In this document: positions 19,257 through 28,001 of the stretch, in pieces
Numbering within the stretch: position 1 is the stretch's first letter
Layout: every line of letters starts with the position of its first letter
Assembly: GCA_964423615.1 (NCBI GenBank)
Contig: CAYRFQ010000013.1
Span: 1-64,000 of the forward strand
Direction: 5' to 3'
DNA: 64,000 nt
Source: CAYRFQ01 sp964423615
GTDB lineage: Bacteria; Planctomycetota; Planctomycetia; Gemmatales; Gemmataceae
The notes under the pieces: model-generated
The model's input: only the letters and a program-made list of their open reading frames with translations
Told to the model about the DNA's origin: nothing
The model's database searches: none
Program-made: the position numbers and the translations under genes

Positions 19257-19826
19257 TCGTGTCCTGAAATCGGTACCGATGGTTTTCTGATTCTGGTAGT
19301 GGGCCAAAGGCATTGGTCCGGTGGCATCCAATATGAAGAGGAAAATCCTCTGTCTGGCCGCCACCAAACGAAGAACCACTTCGACCGACACTCCGCACAA
19401 GAACCGAGTTCCGAAGCCGTATAACAGCGGATCGTGTCATCAGTTTAACTCAAGCTCGAGGCAAGAGCCGAGTCTTTTTCAAAAAGTGCCGAATCGATCA
19501 ATCCAGAAGACAACGGCTCAAAAGCCTCTTCCTTTGACCCGAATTCCGAGTTCAACTCCAGTATCTGGACATTCTCACCGATTCTTGCTAGGAGTATCTT
19601 TGTAAGTCTGTCTGTCGGAAATCAGACGCGTTGGGAATCAAATGGCTCGATGTGGTTTGATTCTCCGAACCCGACGAAATGTTCAACATCGTTTACACAC
19701 TGGTGGAGTTGAAAAATCAATCAATGTGTCGGAAAAAGAGTCTTTGCTCGTCAACTTCCACCTGTAAACTAAATAGCGAATGACCTTTTTCCAAAACTTC
19801 TTGCCATAAATGTTTTAGGGATCATC
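19257..19826. other. gene-free divergent intergenic region
   Basis: This 570-bp region separates the minus-strand membrane protein from the plus-strand ferredoxin, so it should carry promoters for both. I see no convincing promoter consensus, RNA gene or repeat. Confidence 0.4.
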
Positions 19827-20132
19827 ATGACTCACGTCGTTTGCCAACCTTGCTATGACTGTAAGTACACTGACTGCGTAACGGTTTGTCCGGTCGAATG
19901 CTTCTACCAGGACGATAAAATGCTTTACATCGATCCAGAAGACTGTATCGATTGCGAAGCTTGCGTCCCTGAATGCCCGGTCGAAGCCATCTTTGCCGAA
20001 GCCAACGTTCCGGCAGAATGGGACAGCTACACTGCCATGAACGCAGAAAAGTCGGCCGAGCTAAAAGACAACGGGCCGATCACCGAGAAAGAGGATGCTC
20101 AGGAAGGCCCCGAGTGTAACAAAGCTGGCTAA
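19827..20132 (+). CDS. fdxA: 7Fe ferredoxin (3Fe-4S/4Fe-4S), FdxA-like
   Basis: A 101-residue soluble electron carrier. The N-terminal cluster site is C-Q-P-C-Y-D-C-K-Y-T-D-C with VCPVECFY, and the second is CIDCEACVPECPVEAI. The CKYTDCVxVCPVxCF wording and the second motif are the FdxA/7Fe signatures, with one [3Fe-4S] and one [4Fe-4S] cluster expected. The acidic C-terminal tail is normal. ATG 19827 is preceded by AGGGATCATC, a fair Shine-Dalgarno. It stands alone, so its redox partners cannot be inferred from context. Confidence 0.95.
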   Translation: MTHVVCQPCYDCKYTDCVTVCPVECFYQDDKMLYIDPEDCIDCEACVPECPVEAIFAEANVPAEWDSYTAMNAEKSAELKDNGPITEKEDAQEGPECNKAG

Positions 20133-20671
20133 GCCGGCTCAGTCCGAGCAGACGTGTGGTGCCAATTCGTTGGCCTGCAAAACCTCTTATAATCTGGTGG
20201 GCGGTTGCAAACTTCGGTCCACCAGACTTTTGCTCGGTTTCTAGTTTGCACACAACGAGTTTTTCATCGCACAAGAATTACGCCCAGAAATTCTGTTTGG
20301 GCGTGATACTGTAAAACGTATGTAGATACCACAGGCTTCAGTTCTTTCCTGGCTCCTCACACCTGGCGACGAACAGACTTTGCTTCTCGTGCCACCGAAA
20401 TTGGATTAGACACCTGATCGTGTGCAAGTCTGTACTGCGTACTATTTACTCGCTAGCAACGCAGAAATGTCTCCGCCATGAAACCATGGTCTGAGAATTG
20501 ATTTCCGTAGCCTTCGGGTGTGCCACCTTCACTACGCTCCTTGTCACACCCACAAAACGGCAACCGCTACGGCCACTCGCAACCTGCTCCAGTGCTCAAA
20601 CTCGCTCTCGACGTTCCAAAGAGCACTCCGACAGACTTTTTGACTCCCAAATCATTGCCTTCGAGGGTATT
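20133..20671. other. gap between ferredoxin and ureohydrolase genes
   Basis: No gene is supported. The open frame leading into the ureohydrolase runs back through this gap, but it crosses the palindromic repeat at 20516-20551 and is unlikely to be translated there. Confidence 0.5.
20516..20551. repeat. palindromic repeat unit
   Basis: A 36-bp unit starting GGGTGTGCC and ending GTCACACCC, with the internal CACTACGCTCCTTG shared with the unit at 11819 and, on the other strand, with those at 39475 and 39523. Confidence 0.75.
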
Positions 20672-21505
20672 TTGGACTCTCACATCCATCTCTTCCCTTT
20701 TGATTTATTCGGCGGCGGCGGTACTGCCGTGGGCGTGCAGCTACTCGCGGACGCTGTTCGAGAAATGATAGAAGACAACGAGGAAGAAACGAAGCCAACC
20801 CGAGCTCTCGCTTACCAGGGCCGAGTTGAGTTACACGAAGAAACCTTCGAAACGATGGAAGCCTATCAAGCCTGGCGGACGACTGCCAGACGAGCTATTC
20901 AAGAAGTGTGGAGCGACGGAGATTTTCTGTTTTGGGTGACCGGCAATCACCTGGGTGCGTTGCCAATATATGACGAACTTGCAACCGCTTATCCTGACAC
21001 CCTCGTAGTTCAGTTCGACGCCCATTTGGACGTTTATGATTTGTCGGACTGCACGAGCGAGCTCTCTCACGGAAACTTTTTACTACACTCAGAGTCCAAA
21101 CTGCCACCGATTGTCAACTTGGGACATCGAGAGCTACTTCTCCCGCAAGCACACACAAGCCGGTACTTTACCAACGCTTTCCCCGCCGACCAACTCTGTA
21201 TCGACCCGAAACCAGCCATCGAAACTCTCAAACAGCTCGCGCAATCGGCTTCTCGCATCGTCATTGATCTGGATTGTGACGTTTTTGACGCAGCTTTTTT
21301 CCCTGCGATCGCTCATCCGCAGCCATTCGGCATGTCGCCATCTGACTTACTACGATTGTTGGATGCTGTTTGGTCCGACAAGGTTGTCGGATTAGCCATC
21401 TCAGAATTCCATACGGCCCACGATGTGAATGACCGAAGTCTGGCCCTCTTGGTTTGGCTGCTCGAATACACCTTGTTGCGTATATACGAAAAGGAAAGAG
21501 GGTGA
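20672..21505 (+). CDS. arginase/agmatinase-family ureohydrolase
   Basis: A predicted binuclear-manganese hydrolase of about 277 residues from the arginase/agmatinase/formimidoylglutamase family; the exact substrate is not clear. Metal-ligand motifs are VVQFDAHLDVYD (DAHxD) and VIDLDCDVFDAAF (DxDxxD), with the first metal histidine probably in GNHLG. The N-terminal FPFDLFGGGGTAVG matches the family's first loop. No in-frame ATG lies before this loop. TTG 20672 follows GAGGG at about 4 nt and is the best start I see; the further upstream frame runs through a repeat. An ATG at 20768 would remove the first strand. Confidence 0.8.
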   Translation: MDSHIHLFPFDLFGGGGTAVGVQLLADAVREMIEDNEEETKPTRALAYQGRVELHEETFETMEAYQAWRTTARRAIQEVWSDGDFLFWVTGNHLGALPIYDELATAYPDTLVVQFDAHLDVYDLSDCTSELSHGNFLLHSESKLPPIVNLGHRELLLPQAHTSRYFTNAFPADQLCIDPKPAIETLKQLAQSASRIVIDLDCDVFDAAFFPAIAHPQPFGMSPSDLLRLLDAVWSDKVVGLAISEFHTAHDVNDRSLALLVWLLEYTLLRIYEKERG

Positions 21506-21657
21506 CGTGGTCTGCCAATAGCCAAAACGATCTGCGAATACCTGCAATTCCAAAATCCACAGCCACTCATCCCATCAGTTCGTCTTGACACCAAATTCTT
21601 GCTCGTTATCGTGCCCCCCTCACCGATTTCCGAACGTCGAAAAGAGGGAGTTACGAC

Positions 21658-21975
21658 ATGCGATGCATCACAAGTGCCGTCGTGGGGTTCGCCCTACTTG
21701 GCCCCACGTTCGCCCACGGACAACCGAGGCTCTTTGACACCTTCGTCCCAAGACCAAACGTTGTGGATAACCCAAGTACGCTCCAAGATTACACACGAAA
21801 CCTTCGTCGGCCATCGAACAGTTTTTTCTCGAGGCCCACTCTAGGGTTACCCAGATTAAATCTCCGCAACGTACTTCACCTTTTTACGTTTCGGTATCCG
21901 TTTCAACGTCCACCAACTTCAACTGCCGATTTGCAAACATTCCAACTTCCGGTGCGTACTCGAAGCCCGTTCTGA
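21658..21975 (+). CDS. small secreted hypothetical protein
   Basis: A 105-residue protein with a clear Sec signal peptide (RCITSAVVGFALLGPTFAHG) and a mature part rich in Pro, Arg, Thr, Phe and Leu without cysteine pairs or a recognisable domain. ATG 21658 follows GAGGGAG at good spacing, which is the main evidence that it is expressed. It lies 150 bp after the ureohydrolase gene. No family is recognised. Confidence 0.55.
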   Translation: MRCITSAVVGFALLGPTFAHGQPRLFDTFVPRPNVVDNPSTLQDYTRNLRRPSNSFFSRPTLGLPRLNLRNVLHLFTFRYPFQRPPTSTADLQTFQLPVRTRSPF

Positions 21976-22080
21976 TCGACTCCGTCACTATGCAAACTGA
22001 AGCAGGTACACACCCATATGCCGTTGGCGTCGAAACTGGCCACCCATTAGCACCATTGTGTCCCTGCTAGCCTCTCCAGT

Positions 22081-22365
22081 TTAAGTGTTGTCGGCAAGTT
22101 TCTCGGCTCGAGTATCCGACGAATCCCACACACCGCAGACGATCAACAGACCAGCGCCTATGCCCAAAGGGGTCAGGCTTTCAGCGCGACAGCTGGCTGC
22201 GACAATGATTCCCATGGTGAGGAGTAAGAACGACATCACGAAGATCCACTGGCCAAGCTTCACTCGTGGTGTATCGGCGCTGCCCCGTGCCCAATAAAGG
22301 GCCAGGGCACCCAAGATGAAGCCCACCAAAGCAACTACGTTGAGCCACATTTCGACGTTGTGCAT
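22081..22365 (-). CDS. small three-span membrane protein
   Basis: A 94-residue protein that is almost entirely hydrophobic: spans at about residues 6-24 (LNVVALVGFILGALALYW), 37-55 and 60-78, with a polar acidic C-terminus. No domain is recognised. The frame extends further upstream to about 22455, but ATG 22365 starts immediately before the first span. The Shine-Dalgarno is weak. Confidence 0.55.
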   Translation of the reverse strand: MHNVEMWLNVVALVGFILGALALYWARGSADTPRVKLGQWIFVMSFLLLTMGIIVAASCRAESLTPLGIGAGLLIVCGVWDSSDTRAEKLADNT

Positions 22366-22945
22366 TATTGCCTTTGCCTTCCCTCTTCGCGCAGCCACTA
22401 CACGACCGCTTACTTCCCTGTCTTTTGTTCTGCTCACAATGCCGACAATTACCACTTACTGAGTTTTTGGTAAATGCCTGGAAAGCGAACGAAGTCATTT
22501 TGAAGTCAAAGACGGAGGCAAAATCATGATGTTTCCTCTCCCTGGCACCTCCCGTCTAATCAACAATGATTTACAAAGCCCTGCCATCGTTGCTGCAGCT
22601 ACAATCAAATCGCATGGAGCCTGAGTTCACTCACGCCAAAATACGTCATGGCAATCGCCGGCTCTAACAGTGAAATGACGCATCCCAATCAGAGCGTGCC
22701 CCTGGCTTTTGGAAATAGACGCTCGTCGTAGGTCCACGCGGCTCATGTGTACTTTTTCCTGCCGTAGGCACGCGCGGCTAGCGTATACCTACGATTTCCC
22801 GCCGAATCCAAATCCCAAAATCCAGTGTTGCTTCCTGCCGCTCAGTTTTCCCATTGACCCCTTCAACGAATTTGGTATATCCCCCGTCTCATAATGATGT
22901 ACAGAAGTGGCCTGGATATGGTCCATACGCGGGGAGGGAACCCAT
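22366..22945. other. gap with two degenerate repeat copies
   Basis: No gene is supported. A CGTAGG...CGCGGCT repeat occurs twice (22727-22752 and 22763-22793). The second copy closes on itself as a hairpin through CGTAGG/CCTACG. Confidence 0.5.
22763..22793. repeat. CGTAGG/CCTACG hairpin repeat
   Basis: CGTAGG (22763-22768) pairs with CCTACG (22788-22793), with an inner ACGC/GCGT pair. A partial direct copy precedes it at 22727. Confidence 0.6.
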
Positions 22946-23218
22946 ATGCGCTGGCAATGGCTTCCGATAGGTTGGGTCGTTTTAATACTGGCTGTGGCTG
23001 GGTGCAAAAATCCCAAACCCAATCTCAAACCACCTAACGGACCGGCCGAGTTCAATCTCCCACCGGCCAACGACCGTCGCTATTCGGATTTTCCTCAGTA
23101 TTCCAAGGACGCCCTCTACGAGAATCCGTTGTTGCGAAAACAGAAGCAACTTGACGCGGGCCGCAACCAAATGGGGCCAATCGGTCGTCCCGGCGGCGGC
23201 CGCGCAGGAGGATTTTAG
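22946..23218 (+). CDS. small lipoprotein
   Basis: A 90-residue predicted lipoprotein. The signal (RWQWLPIGWVVLILAVAGC) ends in an LAVAGC lipobox, so the mature protein should be diacylglyceryl-modified at that cysteine. The rest is Pro/Asn-rich and ends in a Gly/Arg tail. ATG 22946 follows GGGGAGGGAA, one of the strongest Shine-Dalgarno sequences in the window. No family is recognised. Confidence 0.75.
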   Translation: MRWQWLPIGWVVLILAVAGCKNPKPNLKPPNGPAEFNLPPANDRRYSDFPQYSKDALYENPLLRKQKQLDAGRNQMGPIGRPGGGRAGGF

Positions 23219-23747
23219 ACCCTCCAAGGTAAGGTCGCCCAGAGTCATTCCGTCAACACCCGAATAGACTGTGTTGACAAAACCCATTGCCGAGTGACTG
23301 TTGTGACGTGGGCTTCGGCCCACTAACCCCTCACTTTGGCTCCGAGGTGCATACTCTCCGAACCCCTCCAGACACCATTCCTTTGGTTCGTCTTGTCCAG
23401 TCGCCTCAGACTTTTCGTCAACGGAAGTCCTCAGTTCGTTCTGCAATTCTCCCTTTCGTCTCCCCATCGCCACCGTTACACTAATGAAGAACATCCCGAT
23501 AGGATTCCCAAACACTCGTGGTTGACTCAGATTGATGTGTTAGCGGGCGCTAATCCGAAAAGAGCGAGGAAAAACTCCTCGTCTGCCTTTCGGGTCACCA
23601 AAAATCCCACCTCACCTCTCAACTCTGAAGCCTCAATCACTGGGTTGGTTCCAGGAGAGGAACACGACCCCACCACAATCCATCTGTTCCGTCCACGGAT
23701 ACCCGACATAGACCTTTACCTCCCTCAAGACGCTCGAGGAGACCGTT
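23219..23747. other. gene-free gap
   Basis: I see no gene, RNA or clear repeat in this 529-bp stretch before the DUF1549/DUF1553 gene. Confidence 0.4.
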
Positions 23748-26261
23748 ATGTGGGCTTTGGCAAACTATTGGAAACACCAATGGAACATCACAACGAAGAT
23801 GGTAATAAACCTTGTCGCCTTTTTGGCCTGCGTGACTTTCGTAGCGGCTGATGCTCCAACAGACAAGACGACCCAAAAGAAAGTCGTTGGCGTACCCCAG
23901 CGGGTGACCATCCAGCCTTCGAAAATTGTCCTTGTCGGGGATCGCTCGTGGCAACAAGTAGTCGTCACGGGAAACTACGCTGACGGAACAGTCCGCGATC
24001 TCACGCCCTTTTGCCAATTTCGAGCCAACCAAGCGATCGTCAGTGCGTCGCCTACCGGTATCGTTTGGCCCAAGAAGACCGGCCAAACGATACTCACCGT
24101 GTCCGTCGCTGGGAAGAAGCACCCAATCCCCGTGACTGTGGTCGATTACGACAAGCCCGCGGACGTCAGCTTCAATCGGGAAGTCATCGCCGCCTTGAGT
24201 GTTGGGGGTTGCAACGCGGGCGCCTGTCACGGAACTCCGAGCGGAAAAAATGGATTCAAATTAAGCCTGCGTGGGTATCTACCCGCAGACGATTACGTCC
24301 AACTGACCCGCGACGTCCAAGGCCGACGCACAAACCGCAACAACCCCAGCGCAAGTTTGATTTGGAAAAAAGCCCTCGGTCGCATACCCCACGAAGGCGG
24401 CAAGCGCTTTCGCGAAGACAGCGTCGCCGCACAAACCATCCACACTTGGTTGCAACAAGGAATGCCCAAGGACCCCGCCCAATCCGCCAAAGTCGAACGT
24501 ATCGAAATTCTTCCCGGTTCCCGAGTCCTCAAGGCTCCCGCACGTTGGCAACAACTGGCTGTGCTGGCTCATCTTTCCGACGGCACCACTCGTGACGTAA
24601 CACGATTGACTGTCTTTGAAAGCAGCGACCGGGACATTGCCTCGGTGTCGAATTCGGGTCTGGTGGAATTCTCTCGGTCCGGAGAAGTGGCGATCCTCTG
24701 CCGCTACCTCCAAAACATGGAGTCGGTGCGATTGGCGTTCCTGGAACCCAAGGACGGCTTCGTCTGGTCCAATCCACAAGAACACAACTTCGTGGACCGA
24801 CACGTCTTTTCGAAACTCAAAATGCTGAGCATTCAGCCATCGAAACTTTGCTCGGATGAAGTTTTCATTCGGCGGGCTTACCTGGACGTGTGTGCGATAC
24901 TGCCGACTCCGCAAGAAGTCCAACGCTTTCTGTCGGACGACAGCAAAAACAAGCGGGTGGAACTCATCGACAGCTTGCTCGATCGTCCCGAGTATGCCGA
25001 TTTCTGGTCCATGAAATGGCTCGACGTTCTCCGCAGCACGCGGTCCAAACTCGGCAACGGTGCCATCGCGTACCAGAAATGGCTACGCGGACACGTCGCC
25101 AAAAACACTCCCTTCAACAAGGTGGCCCACGAATTACTCACGGCGAACGGAAACACCTACGAAGACGGCCCGGCGAATTACTACAAGGTGACGCGCGACC
25201 CGACGGAACTCGCCGAAGTCACTGCCCAACTCTTCTTCGGAATTCGAATGCAGTGTGCCAAGTGCCACAACCATCCCTTCGAGAAGTGGACTCAAGACGA
25301 TTATTACAGCACGGCGGCGTTTTTCGCTCGCGTCCAGCGAAAACGCGTTGCCAAGAGCAAAAAAGACAAGTCCAAGGCCGAGATCATCTCGGTCAGCTCA
25401 GGGGGTGACGTCAAACACCTTCGGACGGGCCAAGTCATGGCACCAAAGTTTCTGGGAGGCCGAATCGCCAAGATCGCCGCGAAGCAGGACCGCCGCGAAG
25501 TCTTCGCCAACTGGCTGACCAACAAGGACAATCCGTTCTTCGCAAAATCCGTCGTGAACCGTATCTGGTTCCACCTGATGGGACGCGGCATCGTCGATCC
25601 AGTAGACGATTTCCGGGACTCCAACCCCTCGGCCAACGACGCCCTTTTGGACGCTCTTGCCGACGATTTCGTCAAAAACAACTACGACATCAAACACGTC
25701 ATACGAACGATCATGACATCACGGACCTACCAACTCAGCGCAATCACCAACAAGTACAATAAGGACGACGAAAAATATTTCTCGCACGCCGTGACCAAGG
25801 TCCTGACGGCTGAGCAATTGCTCGACGCGATTTCCCAGGTGACCGAGGTGCCTTCCACGTTCAACGGCTTTCCGAAGGGGACACGGGCGACCCAACTCCC
25901 CGACGGCGAAGTGAACAACAACTTCATGAAGACGTTCAATCAACCCGCCCGGGAACTCGCCTGCGAGTGCGAACGGGGTAGCGGTGCAAGTCTGGCCCAG
26001 GCTCTACAAATGCTCAACGGCAAGACCGTACACACCCGTCTGCGAGACGCCAAGAATCGCATCAGTCGACTCCTACAAAAGAAAACTCCGGTCAACAAAA
26101 TGATCGAAGAACTCTACCTGGCGACTCTCTCACGACTGCCACGCGAAAAGGAAATTCAAATCGCCACGCAGTACGTTCAAAATGCTGCGAACAAGAGGGA
26201 AGCGTGGGAAGACTTGCAGTGGACTCTGTTGAACACGAAGGAGTTTCTGTTCCGACATTAA
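23748..26261 (+). CDS. DUF1549/DUF1553 planctomycete secreted protein with Ig-like domains
   Basis: An exported 837-residue protein of the planctomycete DUF1549 (PSCyt2)/DUF1553 (PSD1) family, function not established but often linked to polysaccharide-degradation loci. Domains in order: signal peptide in the first 35 residues, a BIG2-like domain (about 50-135), a cysteine motif GGCNAGACHG like the haem-linked PSCyt1 region, a second BIG2-like domain (about 245-330), DUF1549 with IRRAYLDVCAILPTPQEV and MQCAKCHNHPFEKW (a CxxCH haem-binding-type motif), then DUF1553 (NPFFAKSVVNRIW to the C-terminus). GAGGAG before ATG 23748 supports this start. The usual DUF1501 partner does not follow; an ATP-grasp gene does. 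Confidence 0.92.
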   Translation: MWALANYWKHQWNITTKMVINLVAFLACVTFVAADAPTDKTTQKKVVGVPQRVTIQPSKIVLVGDRSWQQVVVTGNYADGTVRDLTPFCQFRANQAIVSASPTGIVWPKKTGQTILTVSVAGKKHPIPVTVVDYDKPADVSFNREVIAALSVGGCNAGACHGTPSGKNGFKLSLRGYLPADDYVQLTRDVQGRRTNRNNPSASLIWKKALGRIPHEGGKRFREDSVAAQTIHTWLQQGMPKDPAQSAKVERIEILPGSRVLKAPARWQQLAVLAHLSDGTTRDVTRLTVFESSDRDIASVSNSGLVEFSRSGEVAILCRYLQNMESVRLAFLEPKDGFVWSNPQEHNFVDRHVFSKLKMLSIQPSKLCSDEVFIRRAYLDVCAILPTPQEVQRFLSDDSKNKRVELIDSLLDRPEYADFWSMKWLDVLRSTRSKLGNGAIAYQKWLRGHVAKNTPFNKVAHELLTANGNTYEDGPANYYKVTRDPTELAEVTAQLFFGIRMQCAKCHNHPFEKWTQDDYYSTAAFFARVQRKRVAKSKKDKSKAEIISVSSGGDVKHLRTGQVMAPKFLGGRIAKIAAKQDRREVFANWLTNKDNPFFAKSVVNRIWFHLMGRGIVDPVDDFRDSNPSANDALLDALADDFVKNNYDIKHVIRTIMTSRTYQLSAITNKYNKDDEKYFSHAVTKVLTAEQLLDAISQVTEVPSTFNGFPKGTRATQLPDGEVNNNFMKTFNQPARELACECERGSGASLAQALQMLNGKTVHTRLRDAKNRISRLLQKKTPVNKMIEELYLATLSRLPREKEIQIATQYVQNAANKREAWEDLQWTLLNTKEFLFRH

Positions 26262-26320
26262 TCGTCGAACCGACTATTTTTGCCTCGGCTGCAACATCTG
26301 TCGACTGACGGAGGGCGGGG

Positions 26321-27136
26321 ATGCAACCAGTTTTGCTATTTCGTGCTGACCACGAGAATCAAGCCGAACTCGAAGCGGCCCGCCGACTCTGGTCTGTCGA
26401 AGAAGACAGAATGCGTTGCCAGAATCAACTTGTCGTTGGGCGGTATTCTGTGTTGCCGTTCTATGATGCCCTTGAGCAAGACTTGGCCGAACGACGTTGT
26501 CGGCTAATCAACACCCACACCCAACATCGGTGGATTGCGGACTTCGACTATTATCCTACGTTCCAAGATGTGACCCCGGAGAGCTGGTCTGAAGAGGAGT
26601 TTTCCTCGGCTCCCGAGGGACTGTTTGTGCTCAAGGGTAGGTGTAATTCGTTCAAACACCGATGGACTGAGTTGATGTTCGCAAACGACAAGGCTGATGC
26701 GTTTCGCAAGGCGGCGATGCTCCACGAACAACAGTTGATCTCCCAGCAAGGGTTAGTTTTCCGCCGCTTTGTCCCCCTTGAAACCTACGAACACACCTCA
26801 AGCGGCCTTCCAATCACGAACGAATGGCGTTTCTTCTTCGTGGGCGATCTGCTCGTCGGATACGGTTATTACTGGAACACGATGGCGAGGATTGCAACGC
26901 CTTCCATGGATAATGCAGGGATCGAATTTGCTTACTCGTGTGCCAGTCGAGTGGCAGGGAAGGCTGCTTTCTTTGCCGTTGACATCGCGAGAACGGTTAG
27001 CGGGCTCTGGAGCCTGATTGAACTCAATGATGGCCAAAGTTCTGGTCTGGGTGCAATTGATCCTGACGAGTTCTATCGCGAACTGAAATCGGCGTGTGGC
27101 CAAGTCGTTAGCGCAGGCTTCTCTTCAACTCGATAA
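26321..27136 (+). CDS. ATP-grasp domain protein (DUF4343-like)
   Basis: A 271-residue protein resembling the DUF4343/ATP-grasp group. Visible features are the N-terminal LLFRADHENQAELEAA, a core with LFVLKGRCNSFKHRW, VFRRFVPLE, NEWRFFFVGD and the final FFAVDIARTVSGLWSLIELNDGQ, in which VDIA and the acidic E-L-N-D match the Mg-ATP-binding end of ATP-grasp folds. Substrate is unknown; several relatives sit in peptide-modification or toxin-immunity contexts, but nothing here supports that. It begins 59 bp after the DUF1553 gene on the same strand. Confidence 0.75.
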   Translation: MQPVLLFRADHENQAELEAARRLWSVEEDRMRCQNQLVVGRYSVLPFYDALEQDLAERRCRLINTHTQHRWIADFDYYPTFQDVTPESWSEEEFSSAPEGLFVLKGRCNSFKHRWTELMFANDKADAFRKAAMLHEQQLISQQGLVFRRFVPLETYEHTSSGLPITNEWRFFFVGDLLVGYGYYWNTMARIATPSMDNAGIEFAYSCASRVAGKAAFFAVDIARTVSGLWSLIELNDGQSSGLGAIDPDEFYRELKSACGQVVSAGFSSTR

Positions 27137-27138
27137 GA

Positions 27139-27624
27139 TCACAACTTTCCAAATGGCGTGACTTGAACACGCACGGAAAAAGACTTGTGACAGCTGTTAC
27201 AAGCATTGGCAAGTTTCACAAAGTTCACACGCGTTGTGTTGAAGTCTTTCTGAGACGCCGACGTTGCCACCGCCAAACCGGCTTTCCGCAGTTCCGTCGC
27301 CTTCTGAAACCAAACCGTGCGCGCTGGTTCCGTTTTGGGTGGACGAAGCATCAACAAGTTCCCGGTCTCCGCAACAAGAAGCGATTGGCCGCGAATGAAT
27401 TTCCACGTCTCCAATTTCGTCGGCTGTTCTCGCAACAACCGATCCAACCCTTGAAAATTGGCCTTCGCCAGTCCTTCCATGAGCAGCTTGGTTTCAGCAA
27501 CGGCCTCCAATTTCGGTTCAAAACGTTGTTGCTGCGCGCGACTCGGTTCGGGCCCTGGCATCAGAGTCAAGCAGACGAACGCACCAAGAACGATCAGGAG
27601 CCAAAAGGGACGTAAGTTGCTCAT
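27139..27624 (-). CDS. exported c-type cytochrome (cytochrome c'-like)
   Basis: A 161-residue protein with an N-terminal signal or anchor (WLLIVLGAFVCLTLM), a helical body and a single C-terminal haem c motif CNSCH near residue 144. A CxxCH at the C-terminal end of a four-helix protein is the arrangement of cytochrome c' and c-556 (class II). The stop converges on the ATP-grasp stop with 2 bp between them. Its start is 3 bp from the Rieske gene's stop, so the two are co-transcribed, and the pair may act in one electron-transfer step. Confidence 0.8.
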   Translation of the reverse strand: MSNLRPFWLLIVLGAFVCLTLMPGPEPSRAQQQRFEPKLEAVAETKLLMEGLAKANFQGLDRLLREQPTKLETWKFIRGQSLLVAETGNLLMLRPPKTEPARTVWFQKATELRKAGLAVATSASQKDFNTTRVNFVKLANACNSCHKSFSVRVQVTPFGKL

Positions 27625-27627
27625 ATC

Positions 27628-27972
27628 TCAATTCTCCTCGGCAGGGACGTGACTGGGAGGGGGCGGGACCTGGACGTAGAGTTCGCCTTCATCGACGCGA
27701 GTGGCGTAACAACCAATCCCCGGACTCTTGGGAGAATCGGCCCACACGCCGTCGGACAACCGGAATCGCCAAGCATGCCACGGGCACGTGACGGTGCCGT
27801 TTTCGACGTTTCCACCGGCGAGCGAGGCTCCCATGTGTGGACACATGTCGTCGATGGCAAAGAACTCGCCATTGTGCTGGAACACGGCGATCAGTTTGCC
27901 GTGAACCTTCACCGTTTTTCCTTCACCTTCGGGCAACTCCTCGACCCGACATACTTTTTGGAACTCACTCAT
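27628..27972 (-). CDS. Rieske [2Fe-2S] ferredoxin-like protein
   Basis: A small soluble protein of 114 residues carrying both Rieske motifs: CPHMGA and CPWHAW. Size and motif spacing match nitrite-reductase-small-subunit or biphenyl-dioxygenase-type ferredoxins, not the bc1 Rieske protein; there is no signal peptide. It lies between the helical-repeat gene and the cytochrome gene, and co-transcription is likely. Two in-frame ATGs at 27978 and 27972 are possible; AAGGGA is at better spacing for 27972. The electron donor and acceptor are unknown. Confidence 0.9.
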   Translation of the reverse strand: MSEFQKVCRVEELPEGEGKTVKVHGKLIAVFQHNGEFFAIDDMCPHMGASLAGGNVENGTVTCPWHAWRFRLSDGVWADSPKSPGIGCYATRVDEGELYVQVPPPPSHVPAEEN

Positions 27973-28001
27973 TCCCATTCCCTTGCTTCATCTCGAGAAT
28001 C

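Noticed and set aside
22982..23515. Minus-strand frame of 177 codons
   Set aside because: Antisense to the lipoprotein gene; no Shine-Dalgarno or recognisable domain.
23336..23851. Plus-strand frame of 171 codons before the DUF1549/DUF1553 gene
   Set aside because: Runs into the start of the DUF1549/DUF1553 gene in another frame and has no domain or ribosome site.
24011..24595. Plus-strand frame of 194 codons, Arg/Ser-rich
   Set aside because: A shifted-frame shadow of the DUF1549/DUF1553 gene.
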